A stretch of 12,381 nt of DNA from DASWIV01 sp036397475 (GCA_036397475.1 DASWIV010000118.1:1-12381), one strand, 5' to 3'; positions 1-5,919 are shown, counted from the stretch's first letter. Notes: a model not told the origin generated them from the letters alone. Made by a program: numbers and translations.

Positions 1-740
1 TGCCTTGTGTTTGTTTTTCCGGCGCTGAACATTCCCCTGTTCTGCACCTGTAATGAACTGCCGAAGTGCGATTTTATCGGTTCGGTAGCCGCGAGGTTAT
101 CGCAGTAATATTTGTACGGATTGACTGTCGCTGACCAGTTCTGATTTTTTGTCCCGAGCGCTCCATCCAGATATCCGCCCGGCGAAGGTCCGGTGAATTC
201 ATTGGGATTCATCCAGCGGGTGTACCCGTCGGCATTTCTCAAAATAGAGTTGCTCGAGGGATTTGCGTATTTTATGGCGCTGGATACGTGGGCCGTATTG
301 CTGCCGTCGTTGATGAAAATTCCCATTACATCGAATCCGGTGTACTCATCGAGGCCGGCGAACGGGTGCGTCAGGGCGACATTTACAATTACCCGTCCAT
401 TGGCGAATACATTTGAATCGTCCACGATGGTGACCTGCATGTTCGACAGGCTTCCGGTCGGTGGCTGGAGGAACATGTTCACGTTCAGCGTGTACTGGGG
501 GCCTCTCAGGGGAACGACCTCGAATCCCGCACCGGGATTGTACGTGACGTCATAGAATCCCCAGAGAGCTTTATTTGAAGAATCGATCAGGTTATCAGCC
601 GATGCTGTGGTCGCCTGTGACGGCTGTGAGTCCGGATCGGTCGGTACGGCTGAATGTGAACAGCTTACAATTAATGTCAGGACAAAAATGGCAATTACCA
701 GGCCCCGGACCTGGTTGGGAAAGAATTTAGCGGCAGTCAT
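1..740 (-). CDS. Secreted lipoprotein of unknown function, C-terminus beyond the window
   Basis: Reading leftwards from the ATG at 738-740, the frame stays open for 246 codons to the window edge, so the C-terminus is missing. A GGAGG Shine-Dalgarno lies 6 bases before the ATG. The protein starts with a short basic segment, a hydrophobic stretch at about residues 13-25 and a lipobox I-V-S-C with Cys27, so it should be lipid-anchored after Sec export. A Ser/Thr/Gln-rich linker follows (about 28-50). The folded part then begins LWGFYDVTYNP and contains THPFAGL and FDVMGIFI near residues 123-140, with many Asn, Gly and aromatic residues, as in beta-sandwich proteins. I recall similar WG-[FY]-[YF]-DV and FDVxGIF proteins from uncultivated bacteria, with no known function. 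It lies 224 bp downstream of the rhodanese/MauE pair and has its own good RBS, so it may be transcribed separately. Lipoprotein status is fairly sure; function is unknown. Confidence 0.85.
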   Translation of the reverse strand, partial: MTAAKFFPNQVRGLVIAIFVLTLIVSCSHSAVPTDPDSQPSQATTASADNLIDSSNKALWGFYDVTYNPGAGFEVVPLRGPQYTLNVNMFLQPPTGSLSNMQVTIVDDSNVFANGRVIVNVALTHPFAGLDEYTGFDVMGIFINDGSNTAHVSSAIKYANPSSNSILRNADGYTRWMNPNEFTGPSPGGYLDGALGTKNQNWSATVNPYKYYCDNLAATEPIKSHFGSSLQVQNRGMFSAGKTNTR

Positions 741-777
741 ACGGTCCCTCCGTAGGAAGATATGCCTGGCCCCACTG

Positions 778-789
778 CTACCATGGTAG
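778..789. promoter_or_regulatory. 12-bp perfect palindrome upstream of a lipoprotein start
   Basis: CTACCATGGTAG reads identically on both strands. It lies about 38 bp upstream of the lipoprotein start at 740, where an operator could sit. No clear -10/-35 pair could be placed in the 741-964 gap, and no terminator with a T-run was found for the upstream operon. A weak 5-bp hairpin (GCCTG/CAGGC) near 870-887 is the only other structure. A regulatory role is only a guess. Confidence 0.2.
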
Positions 790-964
790 GTGAAAACCAT
801 CCCCTTAAAAACCGGAGACAATTACTGGATCGAGTTTTAGTCGGTTTGTGTTAGAGAAAATTCGCCGACGCCTGTAAACTGGCAGGCCAATATAAAAATA
901 ACAGGAAATTTAGCTATAAGCAAACATTTTTTTATCGAATATTAACATATAAAGGGATATGAAT

Positions 965-1435
965 TTATCGTGAGCCTTCAGGCGCTGATTGCGGGGCAAA
1001 AAGTACGATCAGGTTAAGTATGACAAAAATCAGGTCGCGGACAATGGACGACCATCCGGCCTGGGTGCCGACAAGTGTGGCAAGCAGGCCTGTATCCAGC
1101 CCGCACCCGCAGTCGATATCGAGCCCGCGTGCAATGACACTCAGTATGGCTATTATGAAAATGGCATTTAATCCTAGGATAACCACCGCCGCGGGGCGAA
1201 CGAATTTATTCAAAACCAGCATTGTGCCGCAGACAAGCTCGAGCGCGGGAATAATAATCGCAAGCGGACTGATCAGGTATGCGAAAGGTCCTACAAGAAA
1301 CTGGTACACGTAGATCGCACGTCCGAAATCCCATGGAGTCCCGATCTTTTCCATGCTGGCTGCAATAAAAATCGCACCCAGAATTATCCGTGCCATGTGA
1401 TATACGAAAGCCGGTATCGCGGGAGGATTTTTCAT
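965..1435 (-). CDS. MauE/DoxX-family redox-associated membrane protein
   Basis: A 156-residue integral membrane protein with four hydrophobic segments at about residues 15-28, 50-76, 82-103 and 130-147. This fits the four-helix DoxX/MauE fold. The motif DIDCGCG (Cys109 and Cys111) after the third helix is typical of the MauE-like branch, whose members are thought to pass electrons or handle disulfides at the membrane; MauE itself is needed for maturation of methylamine dehydrogenase. No mau structural genes are visible here, so a methylamine role is not implied. The start ATG overlaps the stop of the upstream rhodanese gene (ATGA), which indicates translational coupling and a shared job in thiol or sulfur chemistry at the membrane. 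Family assignment is good; the substrate is unknown. Confidence 0.85.
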   Translation of the reverse strand: MKNPPAIPAFVYHMARIILGAIFIAASMEKIGTPWDFGRAIYVYQFLVGPFAYLISPLAIIIPALELVCGTMLVLNKFVRPAAVVILGLNAIFIIAILSVIARGLDIDCGCGLDTGLLATLVGTQAGWSSIVRDLIFVILNLIVLFAPQSAPEGSR

Positions 1436-2100
1436 TCGGATATTTCTCCCGTCAGGCCCTCTTCGGCGAATTCACCGGGATTGGGTCCGGAGATTGTGTC
1501 GTGGATTAATTCCCACTCTTCAATTCCGTTTGAATAGAGGTATACGTCGTTGAATCCCAGCATCAGCATGTTCTGGGCTAAATAGATCGATTCGTCGCAA
1601 GCTCCGCCGGAGCAGTAGACGATAATGCACTGCTCTTTATCCAGAGTTTCAAGGAAATCATCTTCATAATCGTAATACTCATCCGCCGGCCAGTTCAGTG
1701 CTGTCGGGATATGGCCTTCTTCATAGTATTCGGGATGACGCGCGTCGATGAACGTGCATTCACCGGTGCGGATCATGTCTTCGACCTGGAAAAGGTCGAT
1801 GTACCAGAGTTCGGTCTGGACAAAAGGAGGATTCTCCGGGTCGGTTTCGGTACCGTTCTCCTGATCGGTCTCCTGATCGGCCCCGTAAGGTTCATTTGCC
1901 CAATCCGCGGGAGGTTCCGGCCAGCCCTTGTGTGACCAGTTGTCGATTAAGTTCAGCCCGCGATGCTCCCACGACTGCCGGGAGTTTGTCATCGCAGCTT
2001 TGACCAGCGGAGTCCTTATGAAGTTTGCGATAAGCGCCACCGCGGAGATGACGAGGAATAATTTTATTGCTTCGATTAAAGTGGATTTCAAAATAAACAT
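1432..2100 (-). CDS. Membrane-anchored rhodanese-domain protein
   Basis: A 222-residue protein with one N-terminal hydrophobic segment (about residues 10-28), an acidic Glu/Asp-rich linker (about 70-95) and a single rhodanese domain (about 98-200). The domain shows the usual landmarks: FIDARHPEYYEEGHIPTA (119-134), with the conserved Asp-Ala-Arg, and the active-site loop YCSGGACDES with nucleophile Cys163. Rhodanese domains carry a persulfide on this cysteine and transfer sulfane sulfur. Cys168 in the same loop could form a disulfide with it, which would suit a redox partner. The gene is first in an operon with the MauE/DoxX-type gene (4-base ATGA overlap). No convincing Shine-Dalgarno precedes the ATG. 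Whether the domain faces the periplasm or the cytoplasm cannot be settled, because positive residues lie on both sides of the helix. Confidence 0.87.
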   Translation of the reverse strand: MFILKSTLIEAIKLFLVISAVALIANFIRTPLVKAAMTNSRQSWEHRGLNLIDNWSHKGWPEPPADWANEPYGADQETDQENGTETDPENPPFVQTELWYIDLFQVEDMIRTGECTFIDARHPEYYEEGHIPTALNWPADEYYDYEDDFLETLDKEQCIIVYCSGGACDESIYLAQNMLMLGFNDVYLYSNGIEEWELIHDTISGPNPGEFAEEGLTGEISE

Positions 2101-2129
2101 GGTTTATATACTATCGTAACGAAGTATAA

Positions 2130-2138
2130 ATTATAGCA
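2130..2138 (-). promoter_or_regulatory. Extended -10 promoter for the rhodanese/MauE operon
   Basis: On the minus strand this reads TGC-TATAAT, a perfect -10 hexamer with the TG extension that compensates for a poor -35; no -35 hexamer is visible. Transcription would start near 2123 and give a leader of about 22 bases before the ATG at 2100. It lies back to back with the putative prfB promoter. Confidence 0.5.
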
Positions 2139-2195
2139 TTAGACAGGAATAATGCCCCTTAATTAGATACACGGGCGAAGTGGACGGTTCAAAGG

Positions 2196-2201
2196 TATAA
2201 T
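2196..2201 (+). promoter_or_regulatory. Possible -10 element (TATAAT) of prfB
   Basis: A perfect TATAAT ends 8 bases before the prfB ATG. No -35 hexamer is seen at 16-19 bp spacing, and there is no TG extension. If it is used, transcription would begin at about 2207-2210, so the prfB mRNA would be leaderless or nearly so. This would fit the lack of a well-spaced Shine-Dalgarno for the ATG at 2210. It may equally be a chance match in an AT-rich gap. Confidence 0.35.
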
Positions 2202-2205
2202 GTGA
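2200..2205 (+). promoter_or_regulatory. Start-stop element AUG-UGA just upstream of prfB
   Basis: An ATG directly followed by TGA lies four bases before the prfB ATG. AAAGG at 2191-2195 is 4 bases from this ATG but 14 from the prfB start, so the mini-ORF has the better ribosome-binding geometry. The stop is UGA followed by C, the weak-termination context also found at the frameshift site of many prfB genes. A +1 shift there would read GAC GAA and enter the prfB frame. This matters only if transcripts begin upstream of 2200; the overlapping TATAAT argues against that for one possible promoter. Confidence 0.25.
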
Positions 2206-2209
2206 CGAA

Positions 2210-3352
2210 ATGGCTGAACTGACACCAACAGAAGAACTTGAAGAGATCCGGCGCAAATCGGCTGATCTTGTTGCCCGTGTCGAGACAATTATCGCCGATC
2301 TCGACATGGATTCACTCGCGCAAAAAATCTCTGAGCTCGAAAAGGAACTTGAGAATCCCGACATCTGGAACGACCCGCAGAAAGCCGGAGAAACTAACAA
2401 GCAGCTCACCAGATTGAAGGTAAAACGTGACGAATGGGAGAATATGAAAGTCGCCGCGACCGATGCCGGTGAATTCGCGGAGCTCGCGCTCGCTGAGGAA
2501 AATCCGTCGGAGTATCTTGATGAAGCGAGAAGCTCATACAATGCGGCTGTGGATGGTGTCGACAGGCTCGAGACAAAAGTGCTGCTGTCGGAACCAGAGG
2601 ACGATGGCGCGGCGATATGCATGATCCAGGCGGGAGCGGGTGGTACGGACGCCCAGGACTGGGCGGAGATGCTTCTTAGGATGTATTTGAGATATTGCGA
2701 GAGGATGGGATGGAGCGTGAATTTCATGGAGGAGTCGCCCGGTGAGCAAGCAGGGATCAAGTCGTGCACTTTTGAGGTGAACGGGGATTACGCGTACGGG
2801 TATCTGAAATGTGAGGAAGGAATTCATCGTCTGGTCAGGATAAGCCCGTACGGGCAGAACAGGAGGGAGACAAGTTTCGCGAGCCTCGATGTGACCCCGG
2901 TTGTCGAGGACGAAGTGATTGAGGTCGATGAAAATGACCTGAGAATAGATACGTACCGCTCGTCAGGGGCTGGCGGACAGCATGTGAACAAGACGGATAG
3001 CGCGGTGAGGATAACGCATCTGCCGACAGGGATTATAGTAAGCTGCCAGAACGAGAGGTCGCAGCATAAGAACAAGGCGACCGCGATGAAAATTTTAAAG
3101 AGCCGCCTGGTTGAGATAGAGCATGAAAAACAGGCAGCGGCGGCTGGTGAAGCGAGGGATAAGAAACACAAGATTCAGTTCGGCGGAGGGCATATCAGGA
3201 ATTATTTTCTTCATCCGAGGAAGCAAGTGAAGGATGCGCGCACCGGCCACGAAACCGGCAACGCCGACAGGGTCCTTGATGGCGACATCCAGGATTTCAT
3301 CGATGTGTATCTTAGAAGCCAGGTCAGCGGGAATCTGGTAGAGATGGAATAG
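2210..3352 (+). CDS. prfB: Peptide chain release factor 2
   Basis: RF2 terminates translation at UAA and UGA codons. The 380-residue protein has the usual length and domain order: a helical N-terminal domain (about 1-110), the codon-recognition domain (from QAGAGGTDAQDW at about 140 onward) and the catalytic GGQ loop SSGAGGQHVNKTDSAVR with GGQ at 255-257. The stop-codon recognition tripeptide, SPF in most RF2s, reads SPY here (212-214), within RISPYGQNRRETSFAS. RF1-type PxT is absent, so RF2 rather than RF1 is clear. Unlike Escherichia coli and many other bacteria, the gene has no in-frame UGA and needs no +1 frameshift; the aligned site is CTC GAC at 2300-2305. The start at 2210 is the only ATG giving the full N-terminal domain; an in-frame TAA lies at 2198. 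The ribosome-binding site is weak. It is divergent from the rhodanese operon and apparently monocistronic. Confidence 0.97.
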   Translation: MAELTPTEELEEIRRKSADLVARVETIIADLDMDSLAQKISELEKELENPDIWNDPQKAGETNKQLTRLKVKRDEWENMKVAATDAGEFAELALAEENPSEYLDEARSSYNAAVDGVDRLETKVLLSEPEDDGAAICMIQAGAGGTDAQDWAEMLLRMYLRYCERMGWSVNFMEESPGEQAGIKSCTFEVNGDYAYGYLKCEEGIHRLVRISPYGQNRRETSFASLDVTPVVEDEVIEVDENDLRIDTYRSSGAGGQHVNKTDSAVRITHLPTGIIVSCQNERSQHKNKATAMKILKSRLVEIEHEKQAAAAGEARDKKHKIQFGGGHIRNYFLHPRKQVKDARTGHETGNADRVLDGDIQDFIDVYLRSQVSGNLVEME

Positions 3353-3364
3353 AATTTACTGTGT

Positions 3365-3398
3365 AAAATTATCCACACTCAAAATTCATAATTTTTTT
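3365..3398 (+). terminator. AT-rich terminator-like hairpin after prfB
   Basis: Arms AAAATTAT and ATAATTTT (3365-3372 and 3388-3395) pair perfectly over 8 bp around a 15-base loop, and the sequence runs on in T to 3398. It lies 12 bases past the prfB stop. The stem contains no G-C pair, so it would be a weak intrinsic terminator. Confidence 0.4.
3369..3377 (+). promoter_or_regulatory. Consensus DnaA-box sequence
   Basis: TTATCCACA matches the consensus DnaA box exactly. It overlaps the left arm of the terminator-like hairpin behind prfB. A second perfect copy is at 5870-5878. Neither lies in a cluster, so this is not an origin; regulation by DnaA or chance are the options. Confidence 0.25.
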
Positions 3399-3524
3399 GG
3401 TTAAGCGCTAACACCCCCTATTCATAGCCCTCACAGACCTACCCCAAATTTTGGAACGGTTTCTGCATATCTTAATACCGCAGGACTAATACACCGGAAG
3501 TAACTCAAAGGAGGTCCGGGAAAA

Positions 3525-3729
3525 ATGTTCAAAACGATCATCGCGGCTACGCTTGTCCTTGTGACAAATAGATTAATAGGAGAGTGTTTTATGTCCTGCG
3601 AATCTGTAATTAAAGGTTATTACAATCTATATTGCGTACAACGTAGGGAATATGAATGTAGGGGAATTTATTAAGGTGACCGATGGGAAGATATCTGAGA
3701 TTCACGTTACGTTCAACGTAACACCCTAA
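3525..3729 (+). pseudogene. Probable remnant of a small secreted protein gene
   Basis: A near-perfect Shine-Dalgarno, AAAGGAGG, at 3508-3515 precedes the ATG at 3525 by 9 bases. The frame begins MFKTIIAATLVLV, which looks like the start of a signal peptide, then turns into an unconvincing sequence and stops at 3674 after 49 codons. Shifted by +1, a second frame is open to the TAA at 3727-3729 and encodes YIAYNVGNMNVGEF followed by IKVTDGKISEIHVTF. The DGKISEI stretch resembles the C-terminal strands of NTF2/SnoaL-like domains. A good start, a signal-like N-terminus and a domain-like end in another frame suggest a gene broken by a deletion and at least one frameshift. An internal ATG at 3591 with its own AGGAG could instead give a 27-codon peptide. 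The NTF2-like link rests on about 15 residues and is tentative. Confidence 0.4.
3706..3722. repeat. Perfect 17-bp inverted repeat
   Basis: GTTACGTT-C-AACGTAAC: two 8-base arms around a single base, the form of a dimeric regulator site. It lies at the 3' end of the gene remnant, where it also encodes part of the VTFNVT tail, so it may be a coding coincidence. No promoter or intact gene is placed next to it. Confidence 0.35.
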
Positions 3730-3792
3730 CGCTGGTTTCCAGACAGGCAGTTTCGCTACCCCGGGGATTTAGTATCGAGACTATGTTGCATG

Positions 3793-4040
3793 GACCGGCG
3801 GGACGCCAGTGCTCCGAGACGCGCACCATTTCAGCTAAACGCCGGAGCGCGGAATTCCTATTACGCTCTAATAAAATAAATAGAAACCGTGATGGTACAC
3901 CGACCGGCGGGACGCCAGTGCTCCGAGATGCGATCCAGTTCAGCTAAACGCCGGAGCGCGGAATTCCTATTACGCTCTGGTAAAATAAATAGAAAGCGTG
4001 ATGGTACACCGACCGGCGGGACGCCAGTGCTCCGAGACGC
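3793..4040 (+). repeat. 109-bp structured tandem repeat, 2.3 copies
   Basis: Copy 1 (3793-3901) and copy 2 (3902-4010) differ at about 7 of 109 positions, and a third partial copy (4011-4040) repeats the first 30 bases. Each unit begins GACCGGCGGGACGCCAGTG. It contains the tight hairpin GGCG-GGA-CGCC and a second inverted pair GCTCCG ... CGGAGC about 26 bases apart, then an A/T-rich stretch with AAAATAAATAGAAA. Most substitutions fall in the loop between the second pair of arms, while the arms themselves are unchanged, which points to selection or copying constraint on structure. It lies just past the stop of the M3 peptidase gene on the opposite strand. The unit also keeps a frame reading DGTPTGGTPVLRDA, a type of string I recall from spurious small ORFs in several genomes; this suggests a dispersed, mobile-like repeat. 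It does not occur elsewhere in this window. Confidence 0.85.
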
Positions 4041-4058
4041 ACTCCGACGTTTTATTCC

Positions 4059-5867
4059 TTATAGTTCGCAGTACTGGTCGATCTGGGCTTCGATCACCTT
4101 GATGCTGCTTGCCCAGAAATCCTTGCTCCTGACATCGATATCGAATCGTGCGGCGAGTGGAGCAACCTTGTCTTCGCCTGTCGACCTCAGTAATTCCTTG
4201 TACTGCGGCACAAAATCCGCGCCTTCGTTAAGGTAACGTGCGTAGATTCCAAGTGCGAACAGGAGTCCGAACGCGTATGGATAATTGTAGAAGTGCGCGT
4301 CGGAGTAATAGTAATGCGGTTTCAAAAGCCACATGTATTTATGGAGATGTTCCTGGTCGAGACCGTCGCCGTACGTTTCTTTCTGCGCGCCTATCATGAT
4401 GTCGCAGAATTCGGCAACGCTCAATTCGGCTTCGGCACGTCGTTTGACAATTTCACTCTCGAAAATATATCGGGAGTAAATATCCACAACGACCTGCGTC
4501 GCTCCCATCAGCTGATTTTCGAGGATAGTAATTTTTTGTTCATCGGTCGCCGATTCGAGCGCGGCATTGAATACGATTGTCTCGCAGAAGATCGACGCTG
4601 TCTCGGCGAGTGTCATCGGAGCGCCCTTTCTCATTAAGGGCAATCCCTTCTGACAGTAATTGTGCCACGCGTGGCCCAGTTCGTGCGCCATTGTCGTGAG
4701 CTGGTCGAAGCTTCCATCGAAGTTGGCGAGAATCCTCGATTCTTCCACCGCAGGTATTCCCATACAGAACGCGCCACCGCGTTTGCCGTCGCGAGGCTCG
4801 GCGTCGATCCAGTTATTTTCAAACGCGTTACGGGCGAAGTCAGCCATTTCGGGGGTGAATGATCCGAACTGGTCGATTACGTAGTTACACATTTCCCCGT
4901 AGGTGTATTTCATTTCGGCATCGCCCACAGGAGCGAAGAGGTCCCACCATGGTAATTTTTCCTTCCCGAGTTTGGTGGCTTTATGATTCAGGTATCGCCT
5001 GAAAACCGGGAATGAGTCTTTCATCGCGCCAAGAAGCGCGTCGAGTGTTTCCTTTTCGATGCGATTGTGGTCAAGCGCTTCGTGCAGGACACCGTCGCGG
5101 CCTCTCCATTTGGCGAGTGTAATGGCGTTGCCCTTCACACAGTTCAGCGAAAATGCTACCGATTCCCTCACCGAGTCCCACGATTGCAATTCGACATCGT
5201 ATGCGCGTTTCCTGACCGCCCCGTCCGGATTGTTCGCGAGGTTGCGAATCATGGTGATTGGCATGTCCCTGGTTTCACCGTCGAGTTCGAACGGAACCTT
5301 GATCTGGCTCGTGACGGTTCCCTGAAGTTTCCACATCGACCCGCCTCCGGACAGGCTGAGTTCACTCGCGAGGTCCTCAAGCTGGGTGTCCATTAGATAT
5401 TTGGACTGCTCGACAATCTCATCCAGTACGAAACCATGTTCCTTTGAGACCTCGCCATGCTCCTTGATCTGATCAATGACCGGGCCGAGAGATCCAACCC
5501 ACGCCTGGAGCCGGGTGTCATGCTTCATGAACCGAACCTGTAAATTTTCGAGCTCGCTGTTTTTCTTGTTCGCTTCGTTATTGTATGAGTCGGTTGTTAC
5601 GAAACTGTACACGTACGCTATCAACGTACCCAGAATCTTATGAGCTTCTGACAGGTTGACAATGAATTCGTCGAGGATCTTTGCCGTACCCGGGATATCG
5701 TCGGGGACTTTATCCAGTTTGACAATATTGTTCGCGGTGATGAACTCGTCGAGCTCATCAGCCAGGATTTTCAGTTTCTCGAAATCCGCCTTGAAATCGT
5801 CGGCGCCGAGTCCTGAATATATGTTTGAAAGGTCCCAGTGCGGGAGCTTTTCCGTTGTAGCGGGCAT
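4059..5867 (-). CDS. pepF: M3-family oligoendopeptidase (PepF-type)
   Basis: A cytoplasmic zinc metallopeptidase that cuts short oligopeptides, 602 residues long, close to the family's usual length. The zinc site HELGH is at about residues 395-399 within TTMAHELGHAWHNY, and the third ligand is probably the Glu of LAETASIFCE about 24 residues later. C-terminal blocks YYYSDAHFYNYPYAFG and LLRSTGED are also typical of PepF/M3 proteins. I place the start at the ATG at 5865-5867: an AGGAG lies 11 bases upstream. An in-frame GTG at 5877-5879 would add four residues, but it overlaps the last base of that Shine-Dalgarno and cannot use it. The gene stands alone, convergent with prfB and divergent from the MATE gene. 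The symbol indicates family; whether the substrate range matches characterised PepF is not shown. Confidence 0.94.
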   Translation of the reverse strand: MPATTEKLPHWDLSNIYSGLGADDFKADFEKLKILADELDEFITANNIVKLDKVPDDIPGTAKILDEFIVNLSEAHKILGTLIAYVYSFVTTDSYNNEANKKNSELENLQVRFMKHDTRLQAWVGSLGPVIDQIKEHGEVSKEHGFVLDEIVEQSKYLMDTQLEDLASELSLSGGGSMWKLQGTVTSQIKVPFELDGETRDMPITMIRNLANNPDGAVRKRAYDVELQSWDSVRESVAFSLNCVKGNAITLAKWRGRDGVLHEALDHNRIEKETLDALLGAMKDSFPVFRRYLNHKATKLGKEKLPWWDLFAPVGDAEMKYTYGEMCNYVIDQFGSFTPEMADFARNAFENNWIDAEPRDGKRGGAFCMGIPAVEESRILANFDGSFDQLTTMAHELGHAWHNYCQKGLPLMRKGAPMTLAETASIFCETIVFNAALESATDEQKITILENQLMGATQVVVDIYSRYIFESEIVKRRAEAELSVAEFCDIMIGAQKETYGDGLDQEHLHKYMWLLKPHYYYSDAHFYNYPYAFGLLFALGIYARYLNEGADFVPQYKELLRSTGEDKVAPLAARFDIDVRSKDFWASSIKVIEAQIDQYCEL

Positions 5868-5869
5868 AT

Positions 5870-5878
5870 TTATCCACA
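5870..5878 (+). promoter_or_regulatory. Second consensus DnaA-box sequence
   Basis: TTATCCACA, followed by CTC exactly as in the copy at 3369-3377. It lies in the leader of the M3 peptidase gene, between the Shine-Dalgarno and the ATG on the minus strand, so bound DnaA could affect that transcript. Chance cannot be excluded. Confidence 0.25.
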
Positions 5879-5910
5879 CTCCTAATTAATTACCTCAGAG
5901 AGGATTCGGA

Positions 5911-5919
5911 ATGATAACA
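5911..5919 (-). promoter_or_regulatory. Extended -10 promoter of the M3 peptidase gene
   Basis: On the minus strand this reads TGT-TATCAT, a TG-extended -10 matching TATAAT at five of six positions. TACACA, 17 bp upstream (5934-5939), matches the -35 consensus at four positions. The start would be near 5904, giving a leader of about 37 bases that includes the AGGAG. Confidence 0.45.

Larger units (their letters stand above)
3353..4058. other. 706-bp gap with no intact gene
   Basis: Between the convergent ends of prfB and the M3 peptidase gene no complete protein gene is supported. In order, it holds the AT-rich hairpin (3365-3398), an interval to about 3510 with no recognisable element, a Shine-Dalgarno plus gene remnant (3512-3729) with a 17-bp inverted repeat at its end, about 60 bp without recognisable content, and the 109-bp tandem repeat (3793-4040). 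The last 18 bases before the peptidase stop are AT-rich. The contents suggest a place where genes have decayed and repeats have accumulated. Confidence 0.7.

Noticed and set aside
762..854. A 30-codon plus-strand frame between the MauE-type and left lipoprotein genes
   Set aside because: Only a weak AGGA precedes it, its sequence is unremarkable, and it crosses the palindrome; no support beyond chance.
2131..2769. A 212-codon antisense reading frame opposite prfB
   Set aside because: It is Ser-rich, has no recognisable motif, and is the reverse of a strongly conserved prfB segment.
3793..4040. CRISPR array
   Set aside because: The units are 109 bp in direct tandem with no unique spacers between short repeats, and no cas genes are present.
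3889..4236. A 115-codon plus-strand frame across the tandem repeat into the peptidase gene
   Set aside because: The first half is translated repeat and the second half is antisense to the conserved end of the M3 peptidase; there is no ribosome-binding site.
3369..5878. Replication origin
   Set aside because: Only two widely spaced perfect DnaA boxes, with no cluster, no AT-rich unwinding region between them and no dnaA or dnaN gene.
5868..5879. GTG start of the M3 peptidase gene at 5879
   Set aside because: It overlaps the final base of the only Shine-Dalgarno, so the ATG at 5867 is preferred.
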